DNA of 64,000 bases, from positions 1 to 64,000 of the forward strand of contig JBBHKE010002299.1 in the NCBI GenBank assembly GCA_037447655.1. The letters run 5' to 3'. The notes under the pieces were generated by a model. That model did no database searches. It had not been told where the DNA came from and saw nothing but the letters and a program-made list of their open reading frames with translations. The stretch's first letter is position 1. Each line of letters opens with the position of its first letter. This document shows positions 37,260 through 42,907 of this stretch, piece after piece. Source of the stretch: Zygnema cylindricum. Lineage: Eukaryota > Streptophyta > Zygnematophyceae > Zygnematales > Zygnemataceae. A program made the position numbers and the translations under genes.

Positions 37260-39278
37260 GTATGTATATGTATATATGTATATATGTATATAAATATACA
37301 TATACATATATATATACAAACATATATGTCTGTGTGTGTGTGTGTGTATAAAGATTGTGGTTCATGTATGAATTACATTATAAATAAATAATATACAGTC
37401 AAAAAATAATACAATTGACTTCAACAATTCTTGACAAGTCACTTGATTTTTTTTCATTATCCTTTTTTCACTCTCCGGCTGTGCTGTTGGGTTTTTTTTT
37501 ATTTTTTTCCCTTTCCGGAGACCTAGTCTCTTGCAGCAAAATAAATGAATTCCTTCTATTTTCCCCCTTTTCCCTTGTGCACTTCTTCTGCTTAACCTTG
37601 TAAAGGTAGCGAGTTTTTTTTTTTTTACTTTATTATTGTCTTTTTTTTTGCCCCAGCCTTGTATATTGTCTGAAACTTTTTTACGTTCATTTTTTTTTCT
37701 TTCAATTTTCCTTTTTTTTCGTTGTTATTATTATTTTATTTTATTTACTACACCTTTCCGGTAAACAGGGATTATAGTTTTACTTCATTCTTTTAATCTT
37801 TCTACTTTTTGCTGTAGCTTTACATGCCATCGATAACTTTTCTCAATTCTCTCTCCCCTCTCCCTCTCCCTCTCACTATCCCTCTCCATCTCTCTCTCCT
37901 TCCTCTCCCTCTCCCTCTCCTTCTCCCTCTCCCTCTCCCTCTCCCTCCTCTCACGCTCCCTCTCCCTCTCCTTCTCCCCCTCTCCCTCTCCCCTCCTCTC
38001 CCTCTCCCCTCCTCTCCCTCTCTCTCCCTCTCCCTCTCTCTTTCTCTTCAGCCTTGCAGACAACCCTCTACGCCAAACTATTACCGTCCAGGATATCCGT
38101 GACCTATGTAACAACACTGCTGTAGTTTTTAATGACCATGTGGCTGACTCCCTCTCCCTCTCCCTCTCCCTCTCCCTCTCCCTCTCCCTCTCCCACTCCC
38201 TCCCCCTCTCCCTCTCCCTCTCCCTCTCCTCTTCCTCCCTCTCCCTCTTCCTCTCTCTCTCTCTTCAGCCTTGCAAACAACCCTCTATGCGAAAATACAA
38301 CCGACCAGAATATTCTTAGCCAGTGTAACAACACTGTGGGAGTTTTTGATAACTATGACGCTTCCCCGGTTTGCGTGGTAAATTGTATTAAGGACAACGC
38401 ACCGAGTCCATATTTATATTATAAAAACAATCAGTTTTGTAATTGTTCAGGATATCTCAACGTTACGATCACTGTTGATGATCTTTTATTGGCTTATATT
38501 TCTAAAAGAGGAATGAATAGTACGAGGGCGACAGTTGCCCGGGAAATTGGCGTAAACGAGGAGCAGGTAGAATTTTGTTGAATTAGTTTTTTTTTTTTTT
38601 TTTTTTGTATAATTAGACTGCGTTAAAACTTAATTGAAAGAGAATTTTGTTTTTTTAAATCTGTTTTCCTTTCCTTTCACATAAGTTCCATTTTTAATAC
38701 CCAAACAAAAAGGTGTTGATTTATGCATCTTCGCAAAACTATTGGCGGTGATCCGAATTTTCATTTGAGTACAAATTTTTCTGTACTTTTTGTGACCTTT
38801 TTCTTCCTTTTATTTGGGGATTTGACGTTGTCGTTTCTTTCTTTTGTTTATTTGGTTTTCATCTTCTGATTCTAATTGATGTTTATTGCTATTTTTGTTT
38901 TTTTTTTTTTATTTGCAGATTCTTGTGGCTTCCGGGCAATTTTCAGAGGATGGCGATACTTTAGATTTCATTTTACAAATTTTTAGTGAGGATGAAAATA
39001 CTCCCGGTCTTCAAATTAAAAGTATGCTCCAAAATTTGAAGTCAAAGGCAGTAGTAGTAGAAAGCCTCGGTAAAATCACTGAATGCAAAATCCTCGCTGA
39101 AGAGATTTATAGCCCTGGTGAGTCAACCTCTTTCACCGTTATCTGTATTTATTAAATTTTATTTCAGCCCTTTTTTTTTCAGGTTTTTTAAGGTTTTCTG
39201 GAGTTTTTTGGGGTTTTTTGATGCTTTTTTGGTTTCCCTGTTTGAGCTGCAATATCAAATCTTTAGACTTTCAGCAGA

Positions 39279-39343
<65 letters not shown>

Positions 39344-41709
39344 TTTTGTTTTTTTCCCCAGTTATATTCAAATTAAGCAGTTTAATAGAAAGATTTGAAG
39401 AACCATCTTCAAGTAGAAATTTAATCCTTCACTTTTTTTGTTTCTTTTCTTTATGTAATCCTCATTCGGTCATCATATTTTGTCAATTTCAATATCTTTA
39501 AAAATTCCTCCCCTCCTTTTTTTTTTCCCTTCTGTATGATATGCAGCTCCCCCCCCTCCTCCCCTTTCTTCCTCATCTCCTTCCGCTAATTCGAAGGGTG
39601 GATCAGGTACATTATTTTTTTTTGTCTTTAATGCCATTTTTACTTTTTCTAATAATGTCATATTCTAAATCTGAACTTCCACAAAGTCCATTTCTGGAAT
39701 CCCTCTGTGATGTTATCCTGAAAGAACTTTAAAAACAATATAACGGTAAAAAAAATGCAAATAACGGTTAAAAAAACAATAAAAGATTTCTCTTTTGTGA
39801 CTTTGAGCCACATAACATAATCATGAGAGGGATCACGATTCCATAACCATTCAATTAATCCTTTTATTGCAGCTCTCAAGTTATTAATAGTAGATGTATG
39901 ATGGCTTCTAATCAAAGTGTAGTGATTTTGTACGATGAAATCGTAATTAAAGTAATTTCATACGGCGACTCATAAACAAAGTACAGTATTACCGTATGAT
40001 ATATCGTAATTAAAGGGATATCATGTGATGTCTCATAACCAAGATATAGTAATATTGTACTATGAATTGTAATTGAAAAAATTCCGGCGACGACTCGTAA
40101 TCAAAGTATGCTAATTTTGTTCTATGAATCGTAATTTTAGTAATTCCGCATGGCGATTCATAGTCAAAGCATATTATAATCGTTAGATGAATTGTAATTA
40201 AAGCAATCCCATACGACTACTCGTAGTTAAAGTATAGAAATTCCTCACAATGAATCAAAGTATAGTAGTTATGCGCCATGAGTTGTAATTAAAGTGATTC
40301 CGTACAGTGACTCATGATCAACATGATGAATTGTAGTTAAGAATTTTTGTATGATAACTCCTATTCAAGGAATGGTAATATTGTACAATGAACAGTGTAA
40401 GTAAAGTAATTCCGTACGAGGTCTCGTAATCGAAGTATAGTAACTTCGTACAATGAATCGGAATTAAAGAAATTTCGTTTGTTCAATAGAAATGAAAGTA
40501 TAGTAATTCCGTATGATGACACGTGTTTAAAGTATTTACGTACGACTATCTAATTTTTTTGCACTGAGGGTGACCTCCATCAGGCGAAAAGTGAGGTTGT
40601 TTAGTGGAAAAGGTGCATTTTCGTACAAGGCCGTATTTTTTTTTTTTAAATGATTACTAGAGATTCGGCACGGTCTAGTGGGCGACAACGTCGACCGTCC
40701 AATGTTGTGTTTTCAAAGCAACCGCTCATTCTATCCAGTGTGTTGTTAGTCTCCTCCCTTGTTTTCAAGGAGTAGACTAGCTACACACTGAACGAGTAAA
40801 ATTTGTACACGTGGAATAGTCACACACGATCCATGATGGATGTGAGATAGGAACGTTACATGTGGCATATGCCATGCGCCTTCGGACAGGTTGGAATCAA
40901 ATCAACAAAAAATCACCAAAAAATCATTGTTGAAGAATGTCCCGTGACGCCTCCTTCACCATCCATTGACATCCGAAATTTGCAGCGCCTTCTTTCGTCA
41001 ACTTTTCAACGACAAAATGCGAACGACAAAGCAATGACAGAAACAACAAAATTGCGGCTGGTCGTACCGATACAAGTTTCAAATTTTGTGCTTTTGGAAT
41101 CTTTGACTGTGTTCTTAGTCTGAACATGAACCTACGTGGACCCAATCGAAAAAAAGCACTTAAGCGATAGATTCCTTGTTGACACGACCTGATGGAGAAG
41201 TGAACAAAATATTAAGTGAACGAAATATTACTGCCAGTAAACGTTTCCGTACGATTACTATAGGCTTGAATCAAAGTATAGTAAAATTATATGATGATTT
41301 GCATTGAAAATACAGTAATGTACCGCAATGAATCATAATCAAAGTACACAAATTTCACATGATGCCTCGTATTAGAAGTAAAGTAATTTTCTATGATAAA
41401 CTGTAATCGAATTAATTCCCTACGATTACTTGGAGTAAAAGTACAATAATTTTGTACGGTGACTCGTGATCGAAGTAATTTCGTATCATTTCGTACACTG
41501 ACTTGTAGTCAAGAACCCAAAAATCAAGTACAACGAATGGTAATTGAAGAAATTTCGTACGAAATTTCGTATGATGACTCGTAATTTACGTAATTTCGTC
41601 GGTTTTTTGTTCCCAGGTGTACAAGCGTGGTTAATTGTGGTGATCGCCGTTATCGCGGGACTATTTCTCCTCACCACCATTATCCTTGGAGCATGTTTGT
41701 ACCATAATC
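11831..41709 (+). CDS. LRR receptor protein, HPCA1/LRR-VIII-1-like ectodomain, 32 exons visible (3' partial)
   Basis: A cell-surface receptor assembled from 32 GT-AG exons, 2989 coding bases (996 codons plus one base). Order: signal peptide (exon 1), LRR N-terminal cap with [10 protein letters not shown] (exon 2), about 26 LRRs of 22-26 residues (exons 3-28, typical unit DLSxNxLTGxIPxxIGNLxxL), a Cys-bearing membrane-proximal domain (exons 29-30), a Pro/Ser linker (31) and one transmembrane helix (32). Junctions between exons 2 and 28 fall after base 2 of a codon, usually Leu. The block after the LRRs (NNPLC, Cx3C, CxC, then FILQIFSED) resembles plant LRR-VIII-1 receptors such as Arabidopsis HPCA1 (family knowledge); the assignment is inference. 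No kinase domain is seen up to the N gap at 42539, so the protein is either an RLK cut by the assembly or a receptor-like protein. Exon coordinates are given in the following entries. Confidence 0.8.
11958..14429 (+). other. intron 1 of LRR receptor
   Basis: 2.47 kb, GT-AG. The part 12040-12690 is a degenerate repeat of TTGATTCATTGATTTTC-like units. ORFs at 13102-13341 (-) and 13248-13487 (+) show no domain. The branch end is a long pyrimidine tract ending CTCTTGCAG. Confidence 0.6.
12040..12690. repeat. degenerate (TTGATTCATTGATTTTC)n array in intron 1
   Basis: Dozens of imperfect CTTGATT / TCATTGATTTTCTTGATT words in one direction, with an apparent unit of about 15-20 bp. It looks like an old expanded simple repeat. 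Confidence 0.6.
14430..14559 (+). CDS. LRR receptor exon 2: LRR N-terminal cap
   Basis: 130 bp. Encodes [30 protein letters not shown] and GNVIKL: the Leu-rich helix, the Trp and the paired Cys typical of the plant LRRNT domain. The acceptor is CTCTTGCAG and the donor GTAATT. A Met at 14357 in the same frame is open, but a strong pyrimidine tract precedes 14430 and exon 1 supplies a true signal peptide, so the spliced start is preferred. Confidence 0.85.
14908..15060 (+). CDS. LRR receptor exon 3: linker and first LRR
   Basis: 153 bp, phase 2-2. Ends with [16 protein letters not shown], the second half of an LRR. The front part has NVT and NGT sequons. Acceptor TTTGTAG, donor GTGAGT. Confidence 0.8.
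15836..15907 (+). CDS. LRR receptor exon 4: LRR
   Basis: 72 bp, one 24-residue repeat ([20 protein letters not shown]). Acceptor TTTTTGCAG, donor GTATGT. The overlapping 168-codon ORF at 15385-15891 is in a different frame and is not used. Confidence 0.88.
16349..16420 (+). CDS. LRR receptor exon 5: LRR
   Basis: 72 bp, repeat [20 protein letters not shown]. Acceptor CGTTGTAG, donor GTGAGT. The following 2.08-kb intron shows no recognised feature. Confidence 0.88.
18500..18616 (+). CDS. LRR receptor exon 6: extended LRR
   Basis: 117 bp. [13 protein letters not shown] is followed by an insertion, then [18 protein letters not shown]. It is longer than one repeat by about 15 residues. The donor GTACGT is followed by four decayed copies of the exon end (18590-18835). 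Confidence 0.85.
18590..18835 (+). repeat. decayed tandem copies of the exon 6 end
   Basis: The word series GGGAATCTAATCAATCTGGAATACTTGTACG recurs three more times in weakened form (about 18661-18692, 18730-18760 and 18798-18832, the last as AATCTAATCAATGTTGAATACTTGTATG). These are probably old local duplications of the LRR exon border. None retains a whole repeat. Confidence 0.6.
19122..19190 (+). CDS. LRR receptor exon 7: LRR
   Basis: 69 bp, repeat [19 protein letters not shown]. Acceptor CTGTGCAG, donor GTGAGT. Confidence 0.87.
19694..19762 (+). CDS. LRR receptor exon 8: LRR
   Basis: 69 bp, repeat [20 protein letters not shown]. Acceptor TTTTCCAG, donor GTAAGT. Confidence 0.87.
20206..20280 (+). 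CDS. LRR receptor exon 9: LRR
   Basis: 75 bp, repeat [20 protein letters not shown]. Acceptor GCTCACAG, donor GTAGGT. Confidence 0.85.
20723..20794 (+). CDS. LRR receptor exon 10: LRR
   Basis: 72 bp, repeat [20 protein letters not shown]. Acceptor TTATGTGCAG, donor GTACGT. The last 24 bases are repeated downstream at 20849-20874. Confidence 0.85.
20849..20874 (+). repeat. direct repeat of exon 10 end inside intron 10
   Basis: AAACTTTCAATGTTGCAAAC plus TTTGTA repeats 20772-20797 exactly, 77 bp downstream. It includes a second copy of the donor context (TTTGTATT), offering a weak alternative donor. Confidence 0.85.
21192..21260 (+). CDS. LRR receptor exon 11: LRR
   Basis: 69 bp, repeat [19 protein letters not shown]. 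Acceptor CTTTCCAG, donor GTAAGT. Confidence 0.88.
21593..21658 (+). CDS. LRR receptor exon 12: LRR
   Basis: 66 bp, repeat [20 protein letters not shown]. Acceptor ATCTTACAG, donor GTGAGT. It is shorter than the plant consensus and closer to an SDS22-like unit. Confidence 0.82.
22091..22159 (+). CDS. LRR receptor exon 13: LRR
   Basis: 69 bp, repeat [19 protein letters not shown]. Acceptor TTTTTGCAG, donor GTATGT. Confidence 0.87.
23083..23166 (+). CDS. LRR receptor exon 14: LRR
   Basis: 84 bp, repeat with a small insertion ([19 protein letters not shown] then NFKNLTEL). Acceptor ATTTCGTAG, donor GTGAGT. Confidence 0.85.
23328..23497. repeat. G-rich microsatellite (GGGGGA)n in intron 14
   Basis: About 150 bp of GGGGGA units grading into a pure G run. 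The glycine- and arginine-rich ORFs over it are artefacts. It lies 80 bp before the exon 15 acceptor and could form G-quadruplexes in DNA or pre-mRNA. Confidence 0.9.
23578..23649 (+). CDS. LRR receptor exon 15: LRR
   Basis: 72 bp, repeat [20 protein letters not shown]. Acceptor TTTTTCTAG, donor GTAAGT. Confidence 0.87.
24556..24627 (+). CDS. LRR receptor exon 16: LRR
   Basis: 72 bp, repeat [20 protein letters not shown] with a Cys-x2-Cys pair in place of the usual SxN face. Acceptor ATACGCAG, donor GTAAGT. Confidence 0.85.
25056..25515. mobile_element. 460-bp hAT-like MITE in intron 16
   Basis: Terminal inverted repeats TAGTGTTGTGTATCGGTAA / TTACCGATACACAACACTA are flanked by a perfect 8-bp target duplication ATAAATAT (25048-25055 and 25516-25523). 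The 8-bp duplication and TAGTG start fit the hAT superfamily. There is no transposase ORF. The interior is rich in inverted TATCGGTTATCG words. Confidence 0.85.
25955..25978 (+). repeat. (CT)n run forming the exon 17 pyrimidine tract
   Basis: A pure CT repeat ends in CCAG exactly at the acceptor of exon 17, so the microsatellite is the splice-site polypyrimidine tract. Confidence 0.9.
25980..26051 (+). CDS. LRR receptor exon 17: LRR
   Basis: 72 bp, repeat [20 protein letters not shown]. The acceptor follows the CT microsatellite, donor GTGAGT. Confidence 0.9.
26548..26616 (+). CDS. LRR receptor exon 18: LRR
   Basis: 69 bp, repeat [19 protein letters not shown]. Acceptor GGTAATCAG with a weak pyrimidine tract, donor GTGAGT. 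Confidence 0.85.
27099..27164 (+). CDS. LRR receptor exon 19: LRR
   Basis: 66 bp, repeat [19 protein letters not shown]. Acceptor TTGATGCAG, donor GTAAGA. Confidence 0.85.
27930..28007 (+). CDS. LRR receptor exon 20: LRR
   Basis: 78 bp, repeat [20 protein letters not shown] then SLSDM. Acceptor TATGTCGCAG, donor GTAAGT. Confidence 0.87.
28531..28608 (+). CDS. LRR receptor exon 21: LRR
   Basis: 78 bp, repeat [20 protein letters not shown] then DEINM. Acceptor TTTTTGCAG, donor GTAAGC. Confidence 0.87.
29293..29367 (+). CDS. LRR receptor exon 22: LRR
   Basis: 75 bp, repeat [20 protein letters not shown]. Acceptor GGATTGCAG, donor GTAAGT. Confidence 0.88.
29531..29697 (+). repeat. CT-rich microsatellite before exon 23
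   Basis: About 165 bp of CTCTCC/CCCTCT units end 30 bp before the exon 23 acceptor. The Arg/Glu-rich antisense ORF here is an artefact. Confidence 0.85.
29727..29798 (+). CDS. LRR receptor exon 23: LRR
   Basis: 72 bp, repeat [20 protein letters not shown]. Acceptor TATGTAG, donor GTGAGT. Confidence 0.87.
30360..30470. repeat. TATATG/TATATA microsatellite in intron 23
   Basis: An AT-rich run of TATATG, TATATA and TACATA units just before exon 24. Confidence 0.8.
30508..30576 (+). CDS. LRR receptor exon 24: LRR
   Basis: 69 bp, repeat [19 protein letters not shown]. Acceptor TTTTTTGCAG, donor GTAAGT. Confidence 0.9.
31034..31362. mobile_element. degenerate hAT-like MITE in intron 24
   Basis: GGTGTTGTGTATTGG on the left and CACAACACT on the right resemble the termini of the 25056-25515 element, and the interior has the same TATCGGTTAT words. 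No clean target duplication was seen, so it is an older or partial copy. Confidence 0.55.
31590..31808. mobile_element. short TA-type MITE in intron 24 (inverted copy)
   Basis: Starts near CCGTAAATCGCTATTAGTG and ends CTAATAGCGATTCAAGGTG. Its interior (GGATCTGACGATTGCGATTG, CTTCCGATTGGCGGTCTC) is the reverse complement of that of the 33921-34135 element. Confidence 0.75.
31811..31974. mobile_element. partial short TA-type MITE adjoining the previous one
   Basis: CACACTTGTCCGATT...TTCAATCGCAACCGTCGAT...TTTTCCAAGTGGCGGAAAAG...GACGATTCACGGTAC follows the same plan as 33921-34135 but lacks the left terminus, which is replaced by the end of the neighbouring element. Confidence 0.6.
32374..33040. 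mobile_element. 667-bp Harbinger-like MITE in intron 24
   Basis: A perfect 17-bp terminal inverted repeat GGGTATGGTTACATCAG / CTGATGTAACCATACCC is flanked by TTA on both sides (32371-32373, 33041-33043). The 3-bp TTA duplication fits PIF/Harbinger. A perfect hairpin (GAACCCACCTCGCCGAGGTG region, 32585-32610) lies inside. No transposase ORF is present. Confidence 0.85.
33059..33559. mobile_element. 501-bp TA-type MITE in intron 24
   Basis: Terminal repeats CACCGCGCATCGTAATTAGAG / CTCTAATTACGATGCACGGTG are flanked by TA. The interior shares the CCACACTATTTAAA block with 8191-8679. Confidence 0.8.
33921..34135. mobile_element. 215-bp TA-type MITE in intron 24
   Basis: Starts CACCGTGTATCGCTATTAGGG and ends CTAATAGCGATACAAGGTG, with TA on both sides. 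It is the best complete copy of the short family in the window. Confidence 0.8.
34322..34387 (+). CDS. LRR receptor exon 25: LRR
   Basis: 66 bp, repeat [20 protein letters not shown]. Acceptor TTGTGTGCAG, donor GTGAGT. It follows the largest intron, 3.7 kb full of MITEs. Confidence 0.83.
34925..35002 (+). CDS. LRR receptor exon 26: degenerate LRR
   Basis: 78 bp, [20 protein letters not shown] then SLLTL. Acceptor ATATTTGCAG, donor GTAATT. It has lost the xxN position, but exon size and phase match its neighbours. Confidence 0.78.
35574..35690. repeat. TATATG microsatellite in intron 26
   Basis: A run of TATATG, TATATA and TATGTA words. Confidence 0.85.
36070..36144 (+). CDS. LRR receptor exon 27: LRR
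   Basis: 75 bp, repeat [20 protein letters not shown]. Acceptor GTGTCTACAG, donor GTACGT. Confidence 0.85.
36746..36898 (+). CDS. LRR receptor exon 28: last two LRRs
   Basis: 153 bp carrying two repeats ([19 protein letters not shown] and [17 protein letters not shown]). Acceptor TTTTGGCAG, donor GTAAGT. The final codon is split AG|C, joining to exon 29. Confidence 0.87.
37087..37350. repeat. TATATG/TGTATA microsatellite in intron 28
   Basis: About 260 bp of TATATG units, including a perfect (TATATG)n core at 37200-37260 and a short (TG)n. ORFs here on both strands (Tyr/Ile/Val-rich) are artefacts. Confidence 0.9.
37849..38047 (+). repeat. (CCCTCT)n tract before pseudo-exon
   Basis: About 200 bp of CCCTCT/CTCTCC units ending in CTCTTCAG, directly before the duplicated exon-29-like segment. 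Confidence 0.9.
38052..38146 (+). pseudogene. duplicated partial copy of exon 29
   Basis: CTTGCAGACAACCCTCTACG onward encodes [13 protein letters not shown] and [15 protein letters not shown], clearly like [13 protein letters not shown] and [14 protein letters not shown] of exon 29. It keeps the acceptor (CTCTTCAG) but has Arg in place of the first Cys, has no donor, and runs into the next CCCTCT tract. It is most simply a truncated tandem duplication of tract plus exon. Confidence 0.75.
38147..38266 (+). repeat. second (CCCTCT)n tract forming the exon 29 acceptor
   Basis: About 115 bp of CCCTCT units end in CTCTCTTCAG at the exon 29 splice site. Confidence 0.9.
38269..38566 (+). CDS. LRR receptor exon 29: Cys-containing membrane-proximal domain
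   Basis: 298 bp. Starts [13 protein letters not shown], with cysteines at NPLC and QCNN, then a Cys-x3-Cys (CVVNC, 38372-38386) and a Cys-x-Cys (FCNCSG, 38438-38446), followed by [18 protein letters not shown]. Several N-glycosylation sequons (NTT, NNT, NCS, NVT, NST) are present. The spacing of one Cys pair and one Cys-x-Cys before a beta-rich block resembles LRR-VIII-1 receptors, in which such cysteines take part in H2O2 or quinone sensing in HPCA1. The functional transfer is inference. Donor GTAGAA is weak. Confidence 0.78.
38919..39117 (+). CDS. LRR receptor exon 30: second half of membrane-proximal domain
   Basis: 199 bp, phase 0-1. Encodes [30 protein letters not shown] and [11 protein letters not shown]. 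The FILQIFSED stretch is like the xLQIFP segment of LRR-VIII-1 ectodomains. Acceptor TATTTGCAG, donor GTGAGT. Confidence 0.78.
39289..39340. repeat. (TA)n microsatellite in intron 30
   Basis: About 52 bp of pure TA repeat. Confidence 0.95.
39547..39606 (+). CDS. LRR receptor exon 31: Pro/Ser juxtamembrane linker
   Basis: 60 bp, phase 1-1. Encodes [19 protein letters not shown], a flexible linker of the kind found between ectodomain and membrane helix. Acceptor ATATGCAG, donor GTACAT. The exon is supported mainly by phase and position. Confidence 0.65.
39905..40560. repeat. degenerate satellite in intron 31, left part
   Basis: About ten imperfect units of roughly 65 bp, each of two ~33-bp halves, built on GTACGATGACTCGTAATCAA and AGTATAGTAATTTTGTACAA. 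Units alternate between CTCGTAATCAAAG and ATCGTAATTAAAG forms. It continues at 41215-41600 after an insertion. Confidence 0.75.
40566..41193. mobile_element. Harbinger-like MITE inserted in the satellite
   Basis: The left end AGGGTGACCTCCATCAGGCG followed by AAAAGTGAGG matches the left end of 32374-33040 (CATCAGACGAAAAGTGAGG). The right end near CCTGATGGAG is its approximate complement. An internal hairpin (AGTGTGTTGTTAGTCTCCTCC...GGAGTAGACTAGCTACACACT, 40737-40790) is present. Boundaries are uncertain; small ORFs on both strands look non-genic. Confidence 0.55.
41200..41600. repeat. degenerate satellite in intron 31, right part
   Basis: The same ~33/65-bp unit as 39905-40560. The last unit (GTATGATGACTCGTAATTTA) runs to within about 30 bp of the exon 32 acceptor. 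Confidence 0.7.
41617..41709 (+). CDS. LRR receptor exon 32: transmembrane segment
   Basis: 93 bp, phase 1-1. Encodes [20 protein letters not shown] then GACLYHN, a typical single-pass helix. Acceptor TTGTTCCCAG, donor GTACGT. The codon split C|GN predicts Arg at the start of the cytoplasmic part, but no following exon was identified before the N gap. Confidence 0.82.
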
Positions 41710-42538
41710 GTACGTTTTCAAACATTTGCATGTATCGTGATAGTGATTTTTATTTTTATTTTAACGTTTTTTCTCACGGTTCAAAATACTCTGTGCTACA
41801 ATCTTAGGCTGCCAAAACTATTTGCAGGCTTGTAATACTTTATTTAATTCGCAAATATTTTATATGTACTTGCACTTGCACATTGTCTTCCATATGATCC
41901 TTATCTCTCCCTCTGTCTCTCTCCATCGTCCGCCCTCCCTTTCACCCTCCCTCCCTTGCCCCACTCCCTTCTACCCTCTCCCCTCTCCCTTTTTTCCTTC
42001 CTCCCTCCCTTTTACTCCCCTCTCTCCCTTCCTTCCCTCCCTCCTCACCCTTCCACCCTCCCTCCCTCTCTTGGAAAGGCTCTTCCTCTCTCTTCTTACA
42101 TTTCTATGCGCGTCTCAGTTAAAAAGGTGCATTCTTTGCAGTTCTTTTCTTCTGCATATTTTCCACCCTACTTTTCTTTTCTTTTCTATTCCCGACGGAA
42201 AAAATCATTTATCATTATCAACATATCCTGTACTTTTTATTGCTTCAAAATACATCAAAATCCATTAATTAATTAATGTATTGTGATTTGAGTGTTCATT
42301 CAGCTTAAAAAATGCAACGCATGTTATAGACTCCGCACATTCAAGTAATTACATTACATGTAAATTCAATTATTACAAACCAGTAAGAAAACACAACATT
42401 ATCCTGATAATAATCAGGATAGATAAAATTTCAGAAATTTCCATTTGCTTAAGATAAGCCTTGACATACATGTAAACATATAACACATATATGTTACTCT
42501 ATTTGTAATATGCATACATATATATCAATATATATATA
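41710..42538 (+). other. sequence after the last visible receptor exon, up to the gap
   Basis: This begins as intron 32. It holds a CCCT-rich microsatellite (41905-42072) and AT-rich DNA ending in a TATATA run where the assembly stops. No kinase motif (glycine loop, HRD, DFG) was found. Confidence 0.6.
41905..42072. repeat. CCCT-rich microsatellite
   Basis: Interrupted CCCTC/CCCTT units. The Pro/Leu/Ser-rich ORFs over it are artefacts. Confidence 0.85.
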
Positions 42539-42548
42539 NNNNNNNNNN
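42539..42548. other. assembly gap (10 N)
   Basis: Ten N bases, preceded by a TATATA run. True gap size is unknown, and sequence on either side may not be contiguous. Confidence 1.
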
Positions 42549-42907
42549 GAAACCAACACAAAACCCTTTTGTTTGTCAAAAAATGTTCCAAGCACGTCTT
42601 GCCAAAAGGAAATGCCCAGTGAAACTAGCCCGGGCATTTTATCAACAGGTACTACTGATGAGGGTTTCACCTGCTCTTTAGGCATGCGGATTTCTCGTCC
42701 ACTTTGGGAGTAGTCATCATGGACAACTATTTTACGGGCCCGATCAAAGTGACCCGTAAAGGAAAACCGTTCTGCACGAACCTTGTAAAAAACTGTTTGT
42801 TTTCCCAAAACACAACCAAAGTGTGCGGAACCGTTCAGCCCCAACGAACGGTCGACGAGTGCAACAAATTTTGCAAAAAGAACGGCACGTGCGACAAAAA
42901 TTACTAG
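42549..42907 (+). CDS. possible Cys-rich coding fragment after the gap
   Basis: Not recognised. Base composition is more balanced than the surroundings. A frame from the gap reads TKPFCLSKNVPSTSCQKEMP to a TAG at 42711-42713; another frame (from 42704) reads KGKPFCTNLVKNCLFSQNTT, CGTVQPQRTVDECNKFCKKN, ending GTCDKNY and TAG at 42905-42907. Both frames share a KPFC-like start and repeated cysteines, suggesting a protein with two related Cys-rich modules joined by a frameshift or an unseen splice. It could be the 3' end of another gene or an element-encoded protein. Low confidence. Confidence 0.3.

Noticed and set aside
37038-37391. Tyr/Ile/Val-rich ORFs on both strands
   Set aside because: They are produced by the TATATG microsatellite in intron 28.
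37785-38334. Arg/Glu-rich minus-strand ORFs and Pro/Ser plus-strand ORFs
   Set aside because: They come from the CCCTCT tracts; only the exon 29 part of the plus-strand frame is supported.
40860-41145. Overlapping ORFs of 73-87 codons on both strands
   Set aside because: They lie within a MITE-like element and show no domain.
41956-42276. Pro/Leu/Ser-rich ORFs after the transmembrane exon
   Set aside because: They lie on the CCCT microsatellite and show no kinase or other domain.
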